A DNA stretch of 64,000 bases from Nonlabens sp. YIK11 (GTDB lineage: Bacteria; Bacteroidota; Bacteroidia; Flavobacteriales; Flavobacteriaceae). The stretch spans positions 2,210,001-2,274,000 of the forward strand of contig NZ_LBMJ01000001.1 in assembly GCF_001413925.1 (NCBI RefSeq), written 5' to 3'. Position 1 is the first letter of the stretch, and every line of letters begins with the position of its first letter. A model generated the notes under the pieces. The model was not told the origin of the DNA. It did no database searches and saw only the letters and a program-made list of their open reading frames with translations. Position numbers and translations under genes: made by a program. Shown one piece after another: positions 43,303 through 52,188 of the stretch.

Positions 43303-44175
43303 ATGACAACGATCAATATAGGTGGCGTTCCAGAACATTTCAATTTACCGTGGCACCTTGCTATTGAGGATGACGCTTTCGCGAAAGCGAGCATAGAATT
43401 AAACTGGCAGGACATACCAGAAGGTAGTGGTAGAATGTGCCAAGCGCTGCGTGATGGCGAGCTTGATGTCGCCTGTATTTTGACAGATGGAATTATCAAG
43501 GATATTACCGCTGGAAATCCGTCCAAAATCCTTCAGGTGTATGTGAAATCACCTTTGTTATGGGGTGTTCATGCACCTGCAAACCTCATCGCAGAGGATA
43601 CTGCACAACTGCACGATCCAGTCATCGCCATAAGTCGTTACGGCAGTGGCTCGCATTTGATGAGTTTTCTACTTGCCAAGCGACACGATTGGAATCCTGA
43701 AGAATTAAAATTTGACCTGGTCAACACGCTCGATGGCGCCGTAAAATCCTTGAGTGCAGGACAGGCGCAATTGTTTCTTTGGGAACGATATATGACGCAG
43801 CCATATGTAGATCAAGGAATTTTCAAACGATTGGAAACCATCGCAACGCCATGGCCCAGTTTTGTCATTGCAGCAACAGATCAATGCATTGCAGAAAAGC
43901 AGGAAGCACTGATCAAAATGCTACAAATTATTAATAAGTATTCTGCTGATTTTAAAGAGATTCCAAGCATTGACCGAACCATTGCTTCACATTACGATCT
44001 ACAGGTTGGTGACGTACAACAATGGCTTTTGAGAACAGAGTTTACCGACCAGCAATTGAACGCTAAGACAGTTGCAAAGATCAGTGAACAATTTATGAAT
44101 GTAGGCATATCAAAAGAGCCTATAAGACTGGAAGATTTATTATACGATCTACCGTTTCCTGACGAGGAAGAATAG
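43303..44175 (+). CDS. Type 2 periplasmic-binding-fold protein without signal peptide
   Basis: A 290-residue protein with the NMT1/THI5 or SsuA-like substrate-binding fold: INIGGVPEHFNLPWHLAIED at the start, GELDVACILTDGIIKDI, YGSGSHLMSFLLAK and LSAGQAQLFLWERYMTQPY. The sequence begins at the first strand, with no signal peptide or lipobox, so it is cytosolic, and no transporter genes are near. A perfect palindrome at 43374-43389 encodes AFAKA at residues 25-29. It may act as a sensor or enzyme; I cannot tell. Two bases after ppk1, convergent with ung. Confidence 0.72.
   Translation: MTTINIGGVPEHFNLPWHLAIEDDAFAKASIELNWQDIPEGSGRMCQALRDGELDVACILTDGIIKDITAGNPSKILQVYVKSPLLWGVHAPANLIAEDTAQLHDPVIAISRYGSGSHLMSFLLAKRHDWNPEELKFDLVNTLDGAVKSLSAGQAQLFLWERYMTQPYVDQGIFKRLETIATPWPSFVIAATDQCIAEKQEALIKMLQIINKYSADFKEIPSIDRTIASHYDLQVGDVQQWLLRTEFTDQQLNAKTVAKISEQFMNVGISKEPIRLEDLLYDLPFPDEEE
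43374..43389. repeat. Palindrome inside the binding-fold gene
   Basis: Perfect 16-bp copy encoding AFAKA, in the first helix region. Confidence 0.9.
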
Positions 44176-44176
44176 A

Positions 44177-44848
44177 TTACCAATCAATGGGCTTCTTCCC
44201 TTGCTCCTGCAAATAGCGGTTGCATCTGGAGAAATGCTTGTTGTCAAACCAGTAGCCGCGATTGGCACTTAATGGTGATGGATGTCCCGAAGTGAGCACA
44301 AAGTGCTTTTTCTCATTGATAAATTTGAGCTTGCTTTTGGCAAAACTTCCCCAAAGCATAAAAACCAGCTTCTCACGTTCCTCTGCAAGAGTTTTAATCA
44401 CATGATCGGTGAATTGTTCCCAACCTTTTTTCTGATGGCTACCGGCCTTTCCAGCTTCTACAGTAAGTGTTGCATTAAGGAGCAAAACTCCTTGATCTGC
44501 CCAGTGTTCCAGGTTGCCTGATTTGGGATAAGGCTTTCTCAAATCAGTATCGCGTTGCTGTTCCTTAAATATATTGATGAGTGATGGTGGATGCGGAATC
44601 CCATCTGCTACTGAAAAGCACAAACCGTTTGCTTGACCGGCACCATGATATGGGTCTTGTCCTAAAATAACCACCTTGACCTCTTCAAAAGGTGTACGAT
44701 CAAAGGCCGCAAAGATTTTATTTCCTGGTGGATAACAGGTTTTAATTTCGTATTCCTGCTTTACAAATGCAATAAGGTTTTCAAAATATTCTTTACTAAA
44801 TTCCTCTCGCAGCATTTCCTTCCAGCTGGGCTCAATTTTTACAGGCAT
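44177..44848 (-). CDS. ung: Uracil-DNA glycosylase
   Basis: A 223-residue family 1 UDG that removes uracil from DNA. Active-site motif VVILGQDPYHGAGQANGLCF with the catalytic Asp, LLLNATLTVEAGKAGSH, and the DNA-inserting HPSPLSANRG loop with the catalytic His are intact. Convergent with the binding-fold gene, one base apart. Confidence 0.97.
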   Translation of the reverse strand: MPVKIEPSWKEMLREEFSKEYFENLIAFVKQEYEIKTCYPPGNKIFAAFDRTPFEEVKVVILGQDPYHGAGQANGLCFSVADGIPHPPSLINIFKEQQRDTDLRKPYPKSGNLEHWADQGVLLLNATLTVEAGKAGSHQKKGWEQFTDHVIKTLAEEREKLVFMLWGSFAKSKLKFINEKKHFVLTSGHPSPLSANRGYWFDNKHFSRCNRYLQEQGKKPIDW

Positions 44849-44967
44849 CTTAAGCTTTTACCGTAAAGTTACAATCCAGAACCTATAACGCTTGAGCGAT
44901 CTGGACTAAAGTATTCACAACATCCTTCATATCATCTAAGCACCGTTAAAAAACCACCAATCAGCGG

Positions 44968-44996
44968 TTGGGAACGGCGTTACTGCCCTATTTTTG
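44968..44996 (+). promoter_or_regulatory. mutS2 promoter
   Basis: TTG at 44968-44970, 18-bp spacer, TATTTTTG at 44989-44996, ATG nine bases on at 45006. Confidence 0.7.
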
Positions 44997-45005
44997 TTAG
45001 TGACT

Positions 45006-47171
45006 ATGAGGAAAATTTCCAGAAAAACATTACAGGATATTGAGTTTGACAAAGTTGTCGAGCAAGCCACCGGTTATTGCAGTACAGACGACGGTAAGGC
45101 CGCATTATCAAAAGTAAGACCGCTAGAAGGTAGAAAAGCAATTGTTGAATCGCTCTCGCACACCAGTGAATACCTGTCATCTTTTTCTTCTGACTATGCC
45201 ATTCCCAATCATGGATTTGATCCCATAGATCGCGAGTTGCAACTGCTGGGAATCGAGAATAGCGTCTTGGAAAAGGAAAGCATTCGCAAGTTGGTGGTTC
45301 TGCCTAGATCTGTCAACGAGCATATCAAATTCTTCAAGAAAACCGAAGAACTGTTTCCAGCGCTTGCCGCTAGAACCAAGGAATTGGAATACAATACTCA
45401 AGTGCCAGATAAGGTTGATGAGATTTTAGACCGTTTTGGAGAGATCAAGGATGACGCCTCACCGGTACTTAAAAACCTGCGTAGGGAAATGAATACCGTA
45501 CGCGGCCAGCTCAACGGTAGCTTTGGTGCTGCATTGACTCATTATCTCAAGTTGGAATACTTGGACGACATCAGGGAAACCGTTGTTGAAAATCGTCGCG
45601 TCCTTGCTGTTCGATCCATGCATCGCCGCAAAGTAAAGGGAAAGATCATGGGCAGCTCCAAAACTGGTAGCATCACCTATATTGAACCAGAGCGCGTGTT
45701 GACGCTTTCGCGAAAGCTGTCAGAATTAGAAATTGAGGAACATGAAGAAATTCAGCGCATCCTCAAAGAGCTGACAGATTTCATGCGCTATTTCATGGAA
45801 GAATTTGAGGAACAACGAAAGTACCTCACACAAACCGATGTCGTCGCTGCCAAAGCCAAGTACGCGCGTAAGATTGATGGATTATTACCCATTATCGTGG
45901 ATCATCTGGAACTGGATCTGGTAAATGCCTATCATCCATTACTGATGGTAGCCAATAGGGAACGCGACCAAAAAACCTATCCACAAAGTATACGACTGGC
46001 TCCTGAAAATAGGATCATTGTCATTTCTGGACCTAACGCTGGTGGTAAATCCATCACATTAAAAACTATAGGATTACTGCAGGTAATGCTGCAGTCTGGT
46101 ATGCTATTACCGGTGCATGAAAAAAGTAGAGTTTGTTTTTTCAATAATATTTTAACTGACATAGGTGATAATCAAAGTATTGATAATCAATTAAGTACTT
46201 ATAGTTATCGCTTAAAGAACATGAGAGGTTTTTTGCGCAAAGCAGATGACAGGACGCTTTTCCTAATCGATGAATTTGGTACGGGTTCCGACCCAGAATT
46301 GGGTGGTGCTCTAGCAGAAAGTATGCTGGAAGAGCTTTATGCGAGAAAATCCTACGGGATTATTACCACGCACTACACCAACTTAAAAATGCTGGCCAAC
46401 GAGTTGGATGAGATGACCAATGCCAATATGTTGTTTGATGCTCAAACCCTCGAGCCCATCTACCAGTTGCAGCTAGGAGAAGCTGGTAGTTCGTTCACTT
46501 TTGAAGTTGCGCAAAAAAATGGGATCCCATATTCATTGATCAATAAGGCCAAAAAGAAAGTCGAACGTGGTAAAATACGTTTTGATAAGTCTATTGCTGC
46601 TCTTCAAAAAGAACGTTCAGATTTGCGCAAAAACAACGCTTCTTTGAGAGATAAGGAAGTACGCGCTACACAAACTGCCAACAAATTAGAGGACACTCAG
46701 GATCGAGTCAAGCAGAAATTGGAAGATTTTCAAGAACTCTATGACAGTTACCAGCGCTACATTCAGCTGGGTAAAAAGTTTGATCAACTGGCTAAGGACT
46801 TTTCAAACAATAAGAAAAAACGCTTATTGTTGAACGAACTCATGAAGCTCGTCATCACTGAAAACGTGAAACGACAACCCAAACCAGCAAAAAAATCGGA
46901 AGCCAAAAAAGAGCAAGGCAAAAAGAAACAAGTGGAAAATGAGGTCATTCAAAAGGTGACCAAAATAAGGCAGGAAAGAAAAGCAGCCCAGCCTAAAGCC
47001 GTGGTAGAGGAAAAACCAAAACACACGTTTAAGCTGAACGAACGGGTACGTTTGATCGACTCAAAATCCATAGGAACTATTGATAGCATAGAAAAAGGCA
47101 GAGCGACAGTCAATTATGGGATGTTTACCACCTTAGTTAGCCTTGAACAATTAGAACCAGTAAAGAAATAA
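45006..47171 (+). CDS. mutS2: MutS2-family ATPase lacking the Smr domain
   Basis: A 721-residue MutS2 homologue. N-terminal helical core and clamp (about 1-290), ATPase with SGPNAGGKSITLKTIG (Walker A), FLIDEFGTGSDPELGG (Walker B) and TTHYTNLK, then a coiled coil (about 500-600). The C-terminus ends in a KOW-like beta segment (LNERVRLIDSKSIGTIDSI) and lacks the Smr nuclease domain of the roughly 780-residue Bacillus protein. MutS2 proteins act on recombination intermediates or stalled ribosomes. The ATG at 45006 is chosen because the TTG at 44994 sits inside the promoter box. A palindrome copy encodes LSRK near residue 234. Confidence 0.9.
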   Translation: MRKISRKTLQDIEFDKVVEQATGYCSTDDGKAALSKVRPLEGRKAIVESLSHTSEYLSSFSSDYAIPNHGFDPIDRELQLLGIENSVLEKESIRKLVVLPRSVNEHIKFFKKTEELFPALAARTKELEYNTQVPDKVDEILDRFGEIKDDASPVLKNLRREMNTVRGQLNGSFGAALTHYLKLEYLDDIRETVVENRRVLAVRSMHRRKVKGKIMGSSKTGSITYIEPERVLTLSRKLSELEIEEHEEIQRILKELTDFMRYFMEEFEEQRKYLTQTDVVAAKAKYARKIDGLLPIIVDHLELDLVNAYHPLLMVANRERDQKTYPQSIRLAPENRIIVISGPNAGGKSITLKTIGLLQVMLQSGMLLPVHEKSRVCFFNNILTDIGDNQSIDNQLSTYSYRLKNMRGFLRKADDRTLFLIDEFGTGSDPELGGALAESMLEELYARKSYGIITTHYTNLKMLANELDEMTNANMLFDAQTLEPIYQLQLGEAGSSFTFEVAQKNGIPYSLINKAKKKVERGKIRFDKSIAALQKERSDLRKNNASLRDKEVRATQTANKLEDTQDRVKQKLEDFQELYDSYQRYIQLGKKFDQLAKDFSNNKKKRLLLNELMKLVITENVKRQPKPAKKSEAKKEQGKKKQVENEVIQKVTKIRQERKAAQPKAVVEEKPKHTFKLNERVRLIDSKSIGTIDSIEKGRATVNYGMFTTLVSLEQLEPVKK
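45703..45717. repeat. Palindrome inside mutS2
   Basis: CGCTTTCGCGAAAGC, 15 of 16 bases, read as LSRK. Confidence 0.85.
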
Positions 47172-47575
47172 TGGAAAAGAAAATCGTGCTTTTTGACGGT
47201 GTTTGTAATCTGTGTAATAAAGCAGTGACGTTTATTATTGAGCATGATCCTAAGGATCAATTTAGATTTGCAGCCTTACAAAGTGAAATAGGTACATCCT
47301 TACTTTCAAAACATCAGATTGATCCGGCCAAAATTGATAGCATCATCTTAATTAAAAACGATAAGGCCTATATAAAGGCCAGTGCTGCTTTACGTATTGC
47401 AAAAGACCTTTCTGGAGCTATATCATTAGTATATGCTTTTGTCATCCTACCTAAGTTTATAACCAACTCCATCTACGATTTTATCGCAAGAAATAGATAC
47501 AGCTGGTTTGGTAAGAAGGATAACTGTATGATCCCAACGCCAGGTTTAAAATCTAAGTTCCTGGACCAAGACTAA
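47171..47575 (+). CDS. DCC-family thiol-disulfide protein
   Basis: A 134-residue DUF393 (DCC/YuxK) protein with the conserved FDGVCNLCNKAV start, whose CxxC is thioredoxin-like, plus FRFAALQSE and the C-terminal RYSWFGKKDNCMIP motif. Function unknown, presumed redox. Its ATG overlaps the mutS2 stop by one base. Confidence 0.88.
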   Translation: MEKKIVLFDGVCNLCNKAVTFIIEHDPKDQFRFAALQSEIGTSLLSKHQIDPAKIDSIILIKNDKAYIKASAALRIAKDLSGAISLVYAFVILPKFITNSIYDFIARNRYSWFGKKDNCMIPTPGLKSKFLDQD

Positions 47576-47590
47576 GTATTAGTTAACATC

Positions 47591-47623
47591 TTGGCATTCT
47601 TACAGTTTAAGCTATTATATTTA
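47591..47623 (+). promoter_or_regulatory. Promoter of the double OmpA-like gene
   Basis: TTG at 47591-47593, 22-bp spacer, TATATTTA at 47616-47623. Confidence 0.55.
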
Positions 47624-47638
47624 TGAAAATTTTTTTGA

Positions 47639-48718
47639 GTGAAAAGTTTCTTGATAGGCTTATTGGTTTTTCTTTTCTATGCCGCTTTGTGCGTAGTGCT
47701 CCTATCCTATGCCATGGATACCTATTCCGTAAAGGAGAACTCTCTTGAAATAGTTGGAGAGAATGAAATTGATCAAAAAACGATCGACGATCTTTCCTAT
47801 GAAGATTCAACCGATTTAGGCTCATCAGCAGCCAGTGAATTAGACGAGGTAAACAATGATTCCATCAATAATTCCCTGCAGAATTCAGATAATGTCGATG
47901 CTGATGATCTCACTGATTCTGATCCACAAACTGAGAGCGCATCGATCGAAAATATAAATCGTCCAGCGATTCCTTTTAATGTGGTACTGCCTAATGGCAC
48001 GCAATTGATTCAATGTAACTCTTTTTCAGTTGTGTTTCAAGATCAAGTTCGGGTGAAAATCCCATATGCCTGTAGAGATTACGGTATAAGCATCAAATCC
48101 TTTTTAGACAAAAATCCTGAATCTATTCTTAGAATCACTGGTTATACTGATCCTAACGAATCGCCCAATACAGGAATTGGAAGAGCTGAATATCTAAAAA
48201 AACTATTGACCAATACAGGAATTCCAGCAGACAGAATTATTGCAACTTCTGCTGTAAACAACCTCAATTTTAGCTCTGGTTCTGCTAATGGCGGCGTTGC
48301 TATGGAAATCAATGGGTCATTTACTTCAAACCCATCGTCATCTCAAACAGCTGATAACGAATCAAGCGCCTCTCCAGACAATCCAAAAGAGTCTAATTCA
48401 GTCATCGCTTCAAAGAAGTTTACCTCAGGCTTCCAGGAAAAATACTTTTATGGAGATCAAAAATTTACAGCCTACACAACAACCATCAAAAGCCTGCTGA
48501 ATCAAAATCCGTCAAGCAAAGTATATGCATACAGCTATACAGATAGCGAAGGCGATAGCAAGGATAACTTTGCTATTTCAAGGGACAATGCCAGCACCGT
48601 TAGAAAAATCCTCTTACAAAGTGGCATACCATCCAACCGCATTCAGTCTGTGGCTCGCGGTGAGCAAAATGCTGGTGGATCAGGAAGCAATTTGTGCATA
48701 ATACTAGTAATCAAATAA
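47639..48718 (+). CDS. Membrane-anchored protein with two OmpA-like domains
   Basis: A 359-residue protein with an N-terminal helix (FLIGLLVFLFYAALCVVLLSYAM), a long Asp/Ser/Asn-rich linker (about 30-110), and two tandem OmpA/MotB-like modules. The first (about 115-220) ends in GIPADRIIATSA and the second (about 255-359) in GIPSNRIQSVARGEQNAGG, preceded by ISRDNASTVRKILLQS. Peptidoglycan binding is expected, though both lack the classic NxxLSxxRA sequence in full. Start is GTG 47639; the ATG at 47622 is in another frame. Confidence 0.75.
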   Translation: MKSFLIGLLVFLFYAALCVVLLSYAMDTYSVKENSLEIVGENEIDQKTIDDLSYEDSTDLGSSAASELDEVNNDSINNSLQNSDNVDADDLTDSDPQTESASIENINRPAIPFNVVLPNGTQLIQCNSFSVVFQDQVRVKIPYACRDYGISIKSFLDKNPESILRITGYTDPNESPNTGIGRAEYLKKLLTNTGIPADRIIATSAVNNLNFSSGSANGGVAMEINGSFTSNPSSSQTADNESSASPDNPKESNSVIASKKFTSGFQEKYFYGDQKFTAYTTTIKSLLNQNPSSKVYAYSYTDSEGDSKDNFAISRDNASTVRKILLQSGIPSNRIQSVARGEQNAGGSGSNLCIILVIK

Positions 48719-48723
48719 TAGCT

Positions 48724-49290
48724 ATGATGGAAGATATTCTAACCAATTGGACTTTCTATGCGATTCTAGTGGTCATGCTTTTTGGTGCCTTTATCATTGG
48801 CTATTTTTTCGGGAATTCGTCCAATAAGACCGTGGTAGTAAAAACAGAGAAGGTTGTTGTACCTCTCGCCAGTTCCACACCAAAGCCAGCAGAACAAGAT
48901 GCTGATGAAGATAAACAGGATAAAAAGCGCATTGAAATAGATGAATTAAGCCGTCCTGGTCCTATTAGAGCCCTAAAGACCAGAGAACGTTCTGGATCCT
49001 TGAGCAATGATGCAAAGATGTCTCTTGCTGAAGAAAAATTGGATTTTGAATCCATTGGCCGTGGTGATCGCCATAACAAAGATGATTTTCAAAAGATCAT
49101 TGGTATTGGTCCTTTTATTGAAGAAAAACTCAATTCCATCGGGATCTATAATTTCAGCCAGTTGGCTAATATGTCTGATAAAGACATGGAAGCCATTACC
49201 GCACTAATTGATTTCTTTCCAGGGCGTATCCATAGAGATGACTGGAAAGGTCAAGCCAAGAAATTAACTGAAAAAGAAAATCAGGCATAA
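48724..49290 (+). CDS. Membrane-anchored helix-hairpin-helix protein
   Basis: A 188-residue protein with an N-terminal transmembrane helix (about 8-28), a charged linker, and a C-terminal helix-hairpin-helix module of the COG3743 type: FQKIIGIGPFIEEKLNSIGI, FSQLANMSDKDMEAI and IHRDDWKGQAKKL. Such modules bind DNA or act as small interaction domains; the anchor puts it at the inner membrane. It directly follows the double OmpA-like gene, so the two may work together. The ATG pair at 48724/48727 is the likely start. Confidence 0.78.
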   Translation: MMEDILTNWTFYAILVVMLFGAFIIGYFFGNSSNKTVVVKTEKVVVPLASSTPKPAEQDADEDKQDKKRIEIDELSRPGPIRALKTRERSGSLSNDAKMSLAEEKLDFESIGRGDRHNKDDFQKIIGIGPFIEEKLNSIGIYNFSQLANMSDKDMEAITALIDFFPGRIHRDDWKGQAKKLTEKENQA

Positions 49291-49315
49291 AAGTCTAAAG
49301 CTCTCATGCCTGATT
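49269..49315 (-). terminator. Terminator of the lipid A-prohibitin run
   Basis: AATCAGGCAT pairs with ATGCCTGATT; on the minus strand the stem is followed by TTCTTTTT. It overlaps the end of the convergent HhH gene. Confidence 0.7.
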
Positions 49316-49341
49316 CACAAAATACTGATAACTTCTCTTCT

Positions 49342-50151
49342 TTACTGGTTGCCTAAGATGATTGGTAAACCACTATCACCAGAACCTACGACTACCACTT
49401 TGGCATTAGGTGATTCGGCTAATTTGAGAGTCGCCTCGATACCTTTTTCCGTCAAAATTTTGTCTGTAAGTGATGCGCTCAAGATTTGATTGGCCACCGC
49501 TTTACCTTCAGCATCGATTTTTTGACGCTCGGCTTCTTTGGTTGCTTTAGTAAGACGGAACTCGTATTCCAAAGATTCCTGTTCCTGACGCAATTTACGC
49601 TCGATAGCTTCCTTGATTTTTTCAGGCAGCGTTACATCTTTTACAAGCACTCTGTTGACTTGCACATATTGGGATTCCAACTCTTTACGTACTTCATCTA
49701 GAATTTCTGCCTGTATAACATCACGTTTGCTGGAATACAATTGCTCTGGAGTATAACGTCCTACAACACTACGTGCTGCAGCACTAATAGCAGGAGAAAG
49801 GATCTCGTTGACATAATCTCTTCCTTTTTCTTTATAGAGATAAGGTAACTTGTCATATTCAGGTTGATACCATACGGTAGCATCTACTGAAACCTCTAAT
49901 CCATTCACAGATAGTACGTTCATTCTGTCACTTATGGACAATTGACGTACTGGAAAGATGATCATATCATTCCATGGTGCTATGATTTGAAAACCTTCGC
50001 CATAGGTGTTTTCTAATTCAACTCCATCACTTAATTTAAAAAGCACACCAGCTTGACCTGCGTCAATAACGACGGCACTTTTGATTAAAACTATAATAAA
50101 TAAAACGACTCCAATAATGATAAATATTGCAGCTCTAGGTAATCTCTCCAT
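49342..50151 (-). CDS. Prohibitin/SPFH-family protein
   Basis: A 269-residue SPFH protein: N-terminal membrane helix (about 8-27), Band 7 domain (VVIDAGQAGVLFKLSDG, VSVDATVWYQ, GRYTPEQLYSSKRD) and a long C-terminal coiled coil (RKLRQEQESLEYEFRLTKAT). Prohibitins form ring complexes in membranes and often modulate FtsH-type proteases. Last gene of the run. Confidence 0.93.
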   Translation of the reverse strand: MERLPRAAIFIIIGVVLFIIVLIKSAVVIDAGQAGVLFKLSDGVELENTYGEGFQIIAPWNDMIIFPVRQLSISDRMNVLSVNGLEVSVDATVWYQPEYDKLPYLYKEKGRDYVNEILSPAISAAARSVVGRYTPEQLYSSKRDVIQAEILDEVRKELESQYVQVNRVLVKDVTLPEKIKEAIERKLRQEQESLEYEFRLTKATKEAERQKIDAEGKAVANQILSASLTDKILTEKGIEATLKLAESPNAKVVVVGSGDSGLPIILGNQ

Positions 50152-50161
50152 GTGTAATTTT

Positions 50162-52183
50162 TTAAATTAATCCGTTGTATTTTCTTAGGAACCATTCCGC
50201 AGAAAGTAATAGTAATATGATAGCCAGTAGGATTTTCCAGTCAATTAGTGACTCATAGGTAACTTCACTCCTTTCCACATCCTGCAGCAAGGTATCACTT
50301 AATAACTTGGTCTTGAGTTTATCTATTTCCTTTCCGTAAAAAACTTGATCATCTGTGGCGATAGACTGTAAAGATGAATAGTCTGCGTTGACAAATTGTT
50401 TCTCAATATTAAATTCCAAAATTGAAAAAGCTCCTGATCGGCTCAAATTTTCCCCAGTAGCGCTCACGGTAAAGCTATAATCTCCTGCTGGTAAACCGCT
50501 CAAATCCACCTGATAGGAATTTCCAGAAAGCACAAAAGGACGTACCAATTGCTCTTGTGAAGCATCATTTGTGATGGTCATATTAAGAACACCATCTGTG
50601 ATAAACTCATAATTTTTATTCAAATACTGCGCAGAAATTAAAATGCGCTCATTTTCAAAATAAAAAGTCTTGGAATCTACATCCAGTCGATTTCTTTTCT
50701 TGTTGCTGGCGAGAAATTGGATTTGGGAATTGATGAGATCATCAAAATTTCTGAAATCCTTTTCCGCTAGGTAACTCTGCGCTCTCCATCGCCACAGGCC
50801 ACTTCCCGTAAAAACGGCATGTTTACCCGTTGTGTTTTCATAGGTAAACCACAACGGTTGGTCTGTAGTGACTGATCCTATTTGTTTGTACATCAAAACA
50901 CTCAAAGATTCTCTAGGAATGATTTGACCAAATGGTGACGTCACTGGCGGATAGTCTTCAAAGTCAAAGGATTCTAGATTAAAATTGGCATACGCCTCAT
51001 TCATAATAGGCTGCACGTCATCACTTTGTGGGTAATTCTCGATTTGAAATGCTTCGGTTGAACCGTTCAGAAAACCTAGATTAGGCTTGGGTCCTAAAAA
51101 GAGCCAAGTGTTTTTTTGCAAGGTGTTTATAGTAGAGTTCGCTTTCGCGAAAGCGGAATCCATACCATACAAAATCACAAGGTTGTAGTCATTGATATCA
51201 TAGGAGTCTGATGTCTTCTTGATCTCAACGGTACGTTGCCTGTTGGACTCGATGGCCTTTTTGAGCGCGGCAATATCTGGATGGACGATATTGCTTAAAA
51301 TCAATATTTTAGACTTCTGATCAATGACTTCTACAGCAAAATCACGTCTATTGTTTGTTATATTTTTCTCTTGAGTTATGGGATCCAATTGCGCAGCCAT
51401 TTTTTGCAAATCGATGGCTGTACTTTTGAGCTGTACATTGATGACGGCAGAAGATTTTTCTGAATCAAAACTTAGTTTCTCCTGATATAAAGTGGCGTTT
51501 TTATCGATGATCCTAAAAGTGGTAGTAACCGGATCGTCACCCGTATAGCTTACCAAAACTTCAACAGGATACTCATTATTGAGATAACTGTATCGATTCA
51601 CATTTACCTGATTGATTCTAAGGTCTGGATATCTCGTGGTGTCGCCGTAAACGACTGGATATACGTGTGATTTGGAATCAATTTTACTGTATCGATAGTT
51701 GGAACCCAGAGTTTGGTTACCATCAGTCATCAACACAATGGCCTTGTTTCTATTTCTAAAAAGCTGTTGTGGTTGCTCCACAGCTGCGGAAATATCACTC
51801 GCAACTCCTTCAAAATTCAAGGAATCTGACAAGGAAATCCCATCAGAAAACTGATAGGAAATAATTTCAAATTTGTCTTTCAATTCTGGATCTGTCAGTA
51901 ATTGATCAAAGTCAGCAGCTAATTGTTCATTAAATTCCAGATTTACAATCGACTGACTATTGTCTGCCATCAACACCAGTTGTGGTTTAATGGTTTGATA
52001 GGAAGTGCTTTCAAACTTGGGACTGATAAAAAGCAACAATATGCAAAAAACCGTTGCTGCCCTTAAAATGGCAAACAACGGTTTTCTATTCTTTTTACTA
52101 CTGGAAAACAAATAATCATACTGAATCAGTGCAATAAGAACTGCAGCAATTGCCGCAATAAACAACCAGATCCAGACCATCAT
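50162..52183 (-). CDS. VWA-domain membrane protein
   Basis: A 673-residue protein: two N-terminal helices, a von Willebrand A-like domain with a MIDAS start (MADNSQSIV, DxSxS) and LMTDGNQT, a long beta-rich periplasmic region, and a C-terminal helix (ILLAIILLLLSAEWFL) with a short basic tail. It resembles BatA-like or DUF58-neighbour proteins of Bacteroidota, but no MoxR gene is here. Function unknown. A perfect palindrome (51140-51155) encodes AFAKA near residue 345, in a loop. Confidence 0.8.
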   Translation of the reverse strand: MMVWIWLFIAAIAAVLIALIQYDYLFSSSKKNRKPLFAILRAATVFCILLLFISPKFESTSYQTIKPQLVLMADNSQSIVNLEFNEQLAADFDQLLTDPELKDKFEIISYQFSDGISLSDSLNFEGVASDISAAVEQPQQLFRNRNKAIVLMTDGNQTLGSNYRYSKIDSKSHVYPVVYGDTTRYPDLRINQVNVNRYSYLNNEYPVEVLVSYTGDDPVTTTFRIIDKNATLYQEKLSFDSEKSSAVINVQLKSTAIDLQKMAAQLDPITQEKNITNNRRDFAVEVIDQKSKILILSNIVHPDIAALKKAIESNRQRTVEIKKTSDSYDINDYNLVILYGMDSAFAKANSTINTLQKNTWLFLGPKPNLGFLNGSTEAFQIENYPQSDDVQPIMNEAYANFNLESFDFEDYPPVTSPFGQIIPRESLSVLMYKQIGSVTTDQPLWFTYENTTGKHAVFTGSGLWRWRAQSYLAEKDFRNFDDLINSQIQFLASNKKRNRLDVDSKTFYFENERILISAQYLNKNYEFITDGVLNMTITNDASQEQLVRPFVLSGNSYQVDLSGLPAGDYSFTVSATGENLSRSGAFSILEFNIEKQFVNADYSSLQSIATDDQVFYGKEIDKLKTKLLSDTLLQDVERSEVTYESLIDWKILLAIILLLLSAEWFLRKYNGLI
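51140..51155. repeat. Palindrome inside the VWA gene
   Basis: Perfect 16-bp copy; minus-strand reading AFAKA. Confidence 0.9.
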
Positions 52184-52188
52184 ATTTG

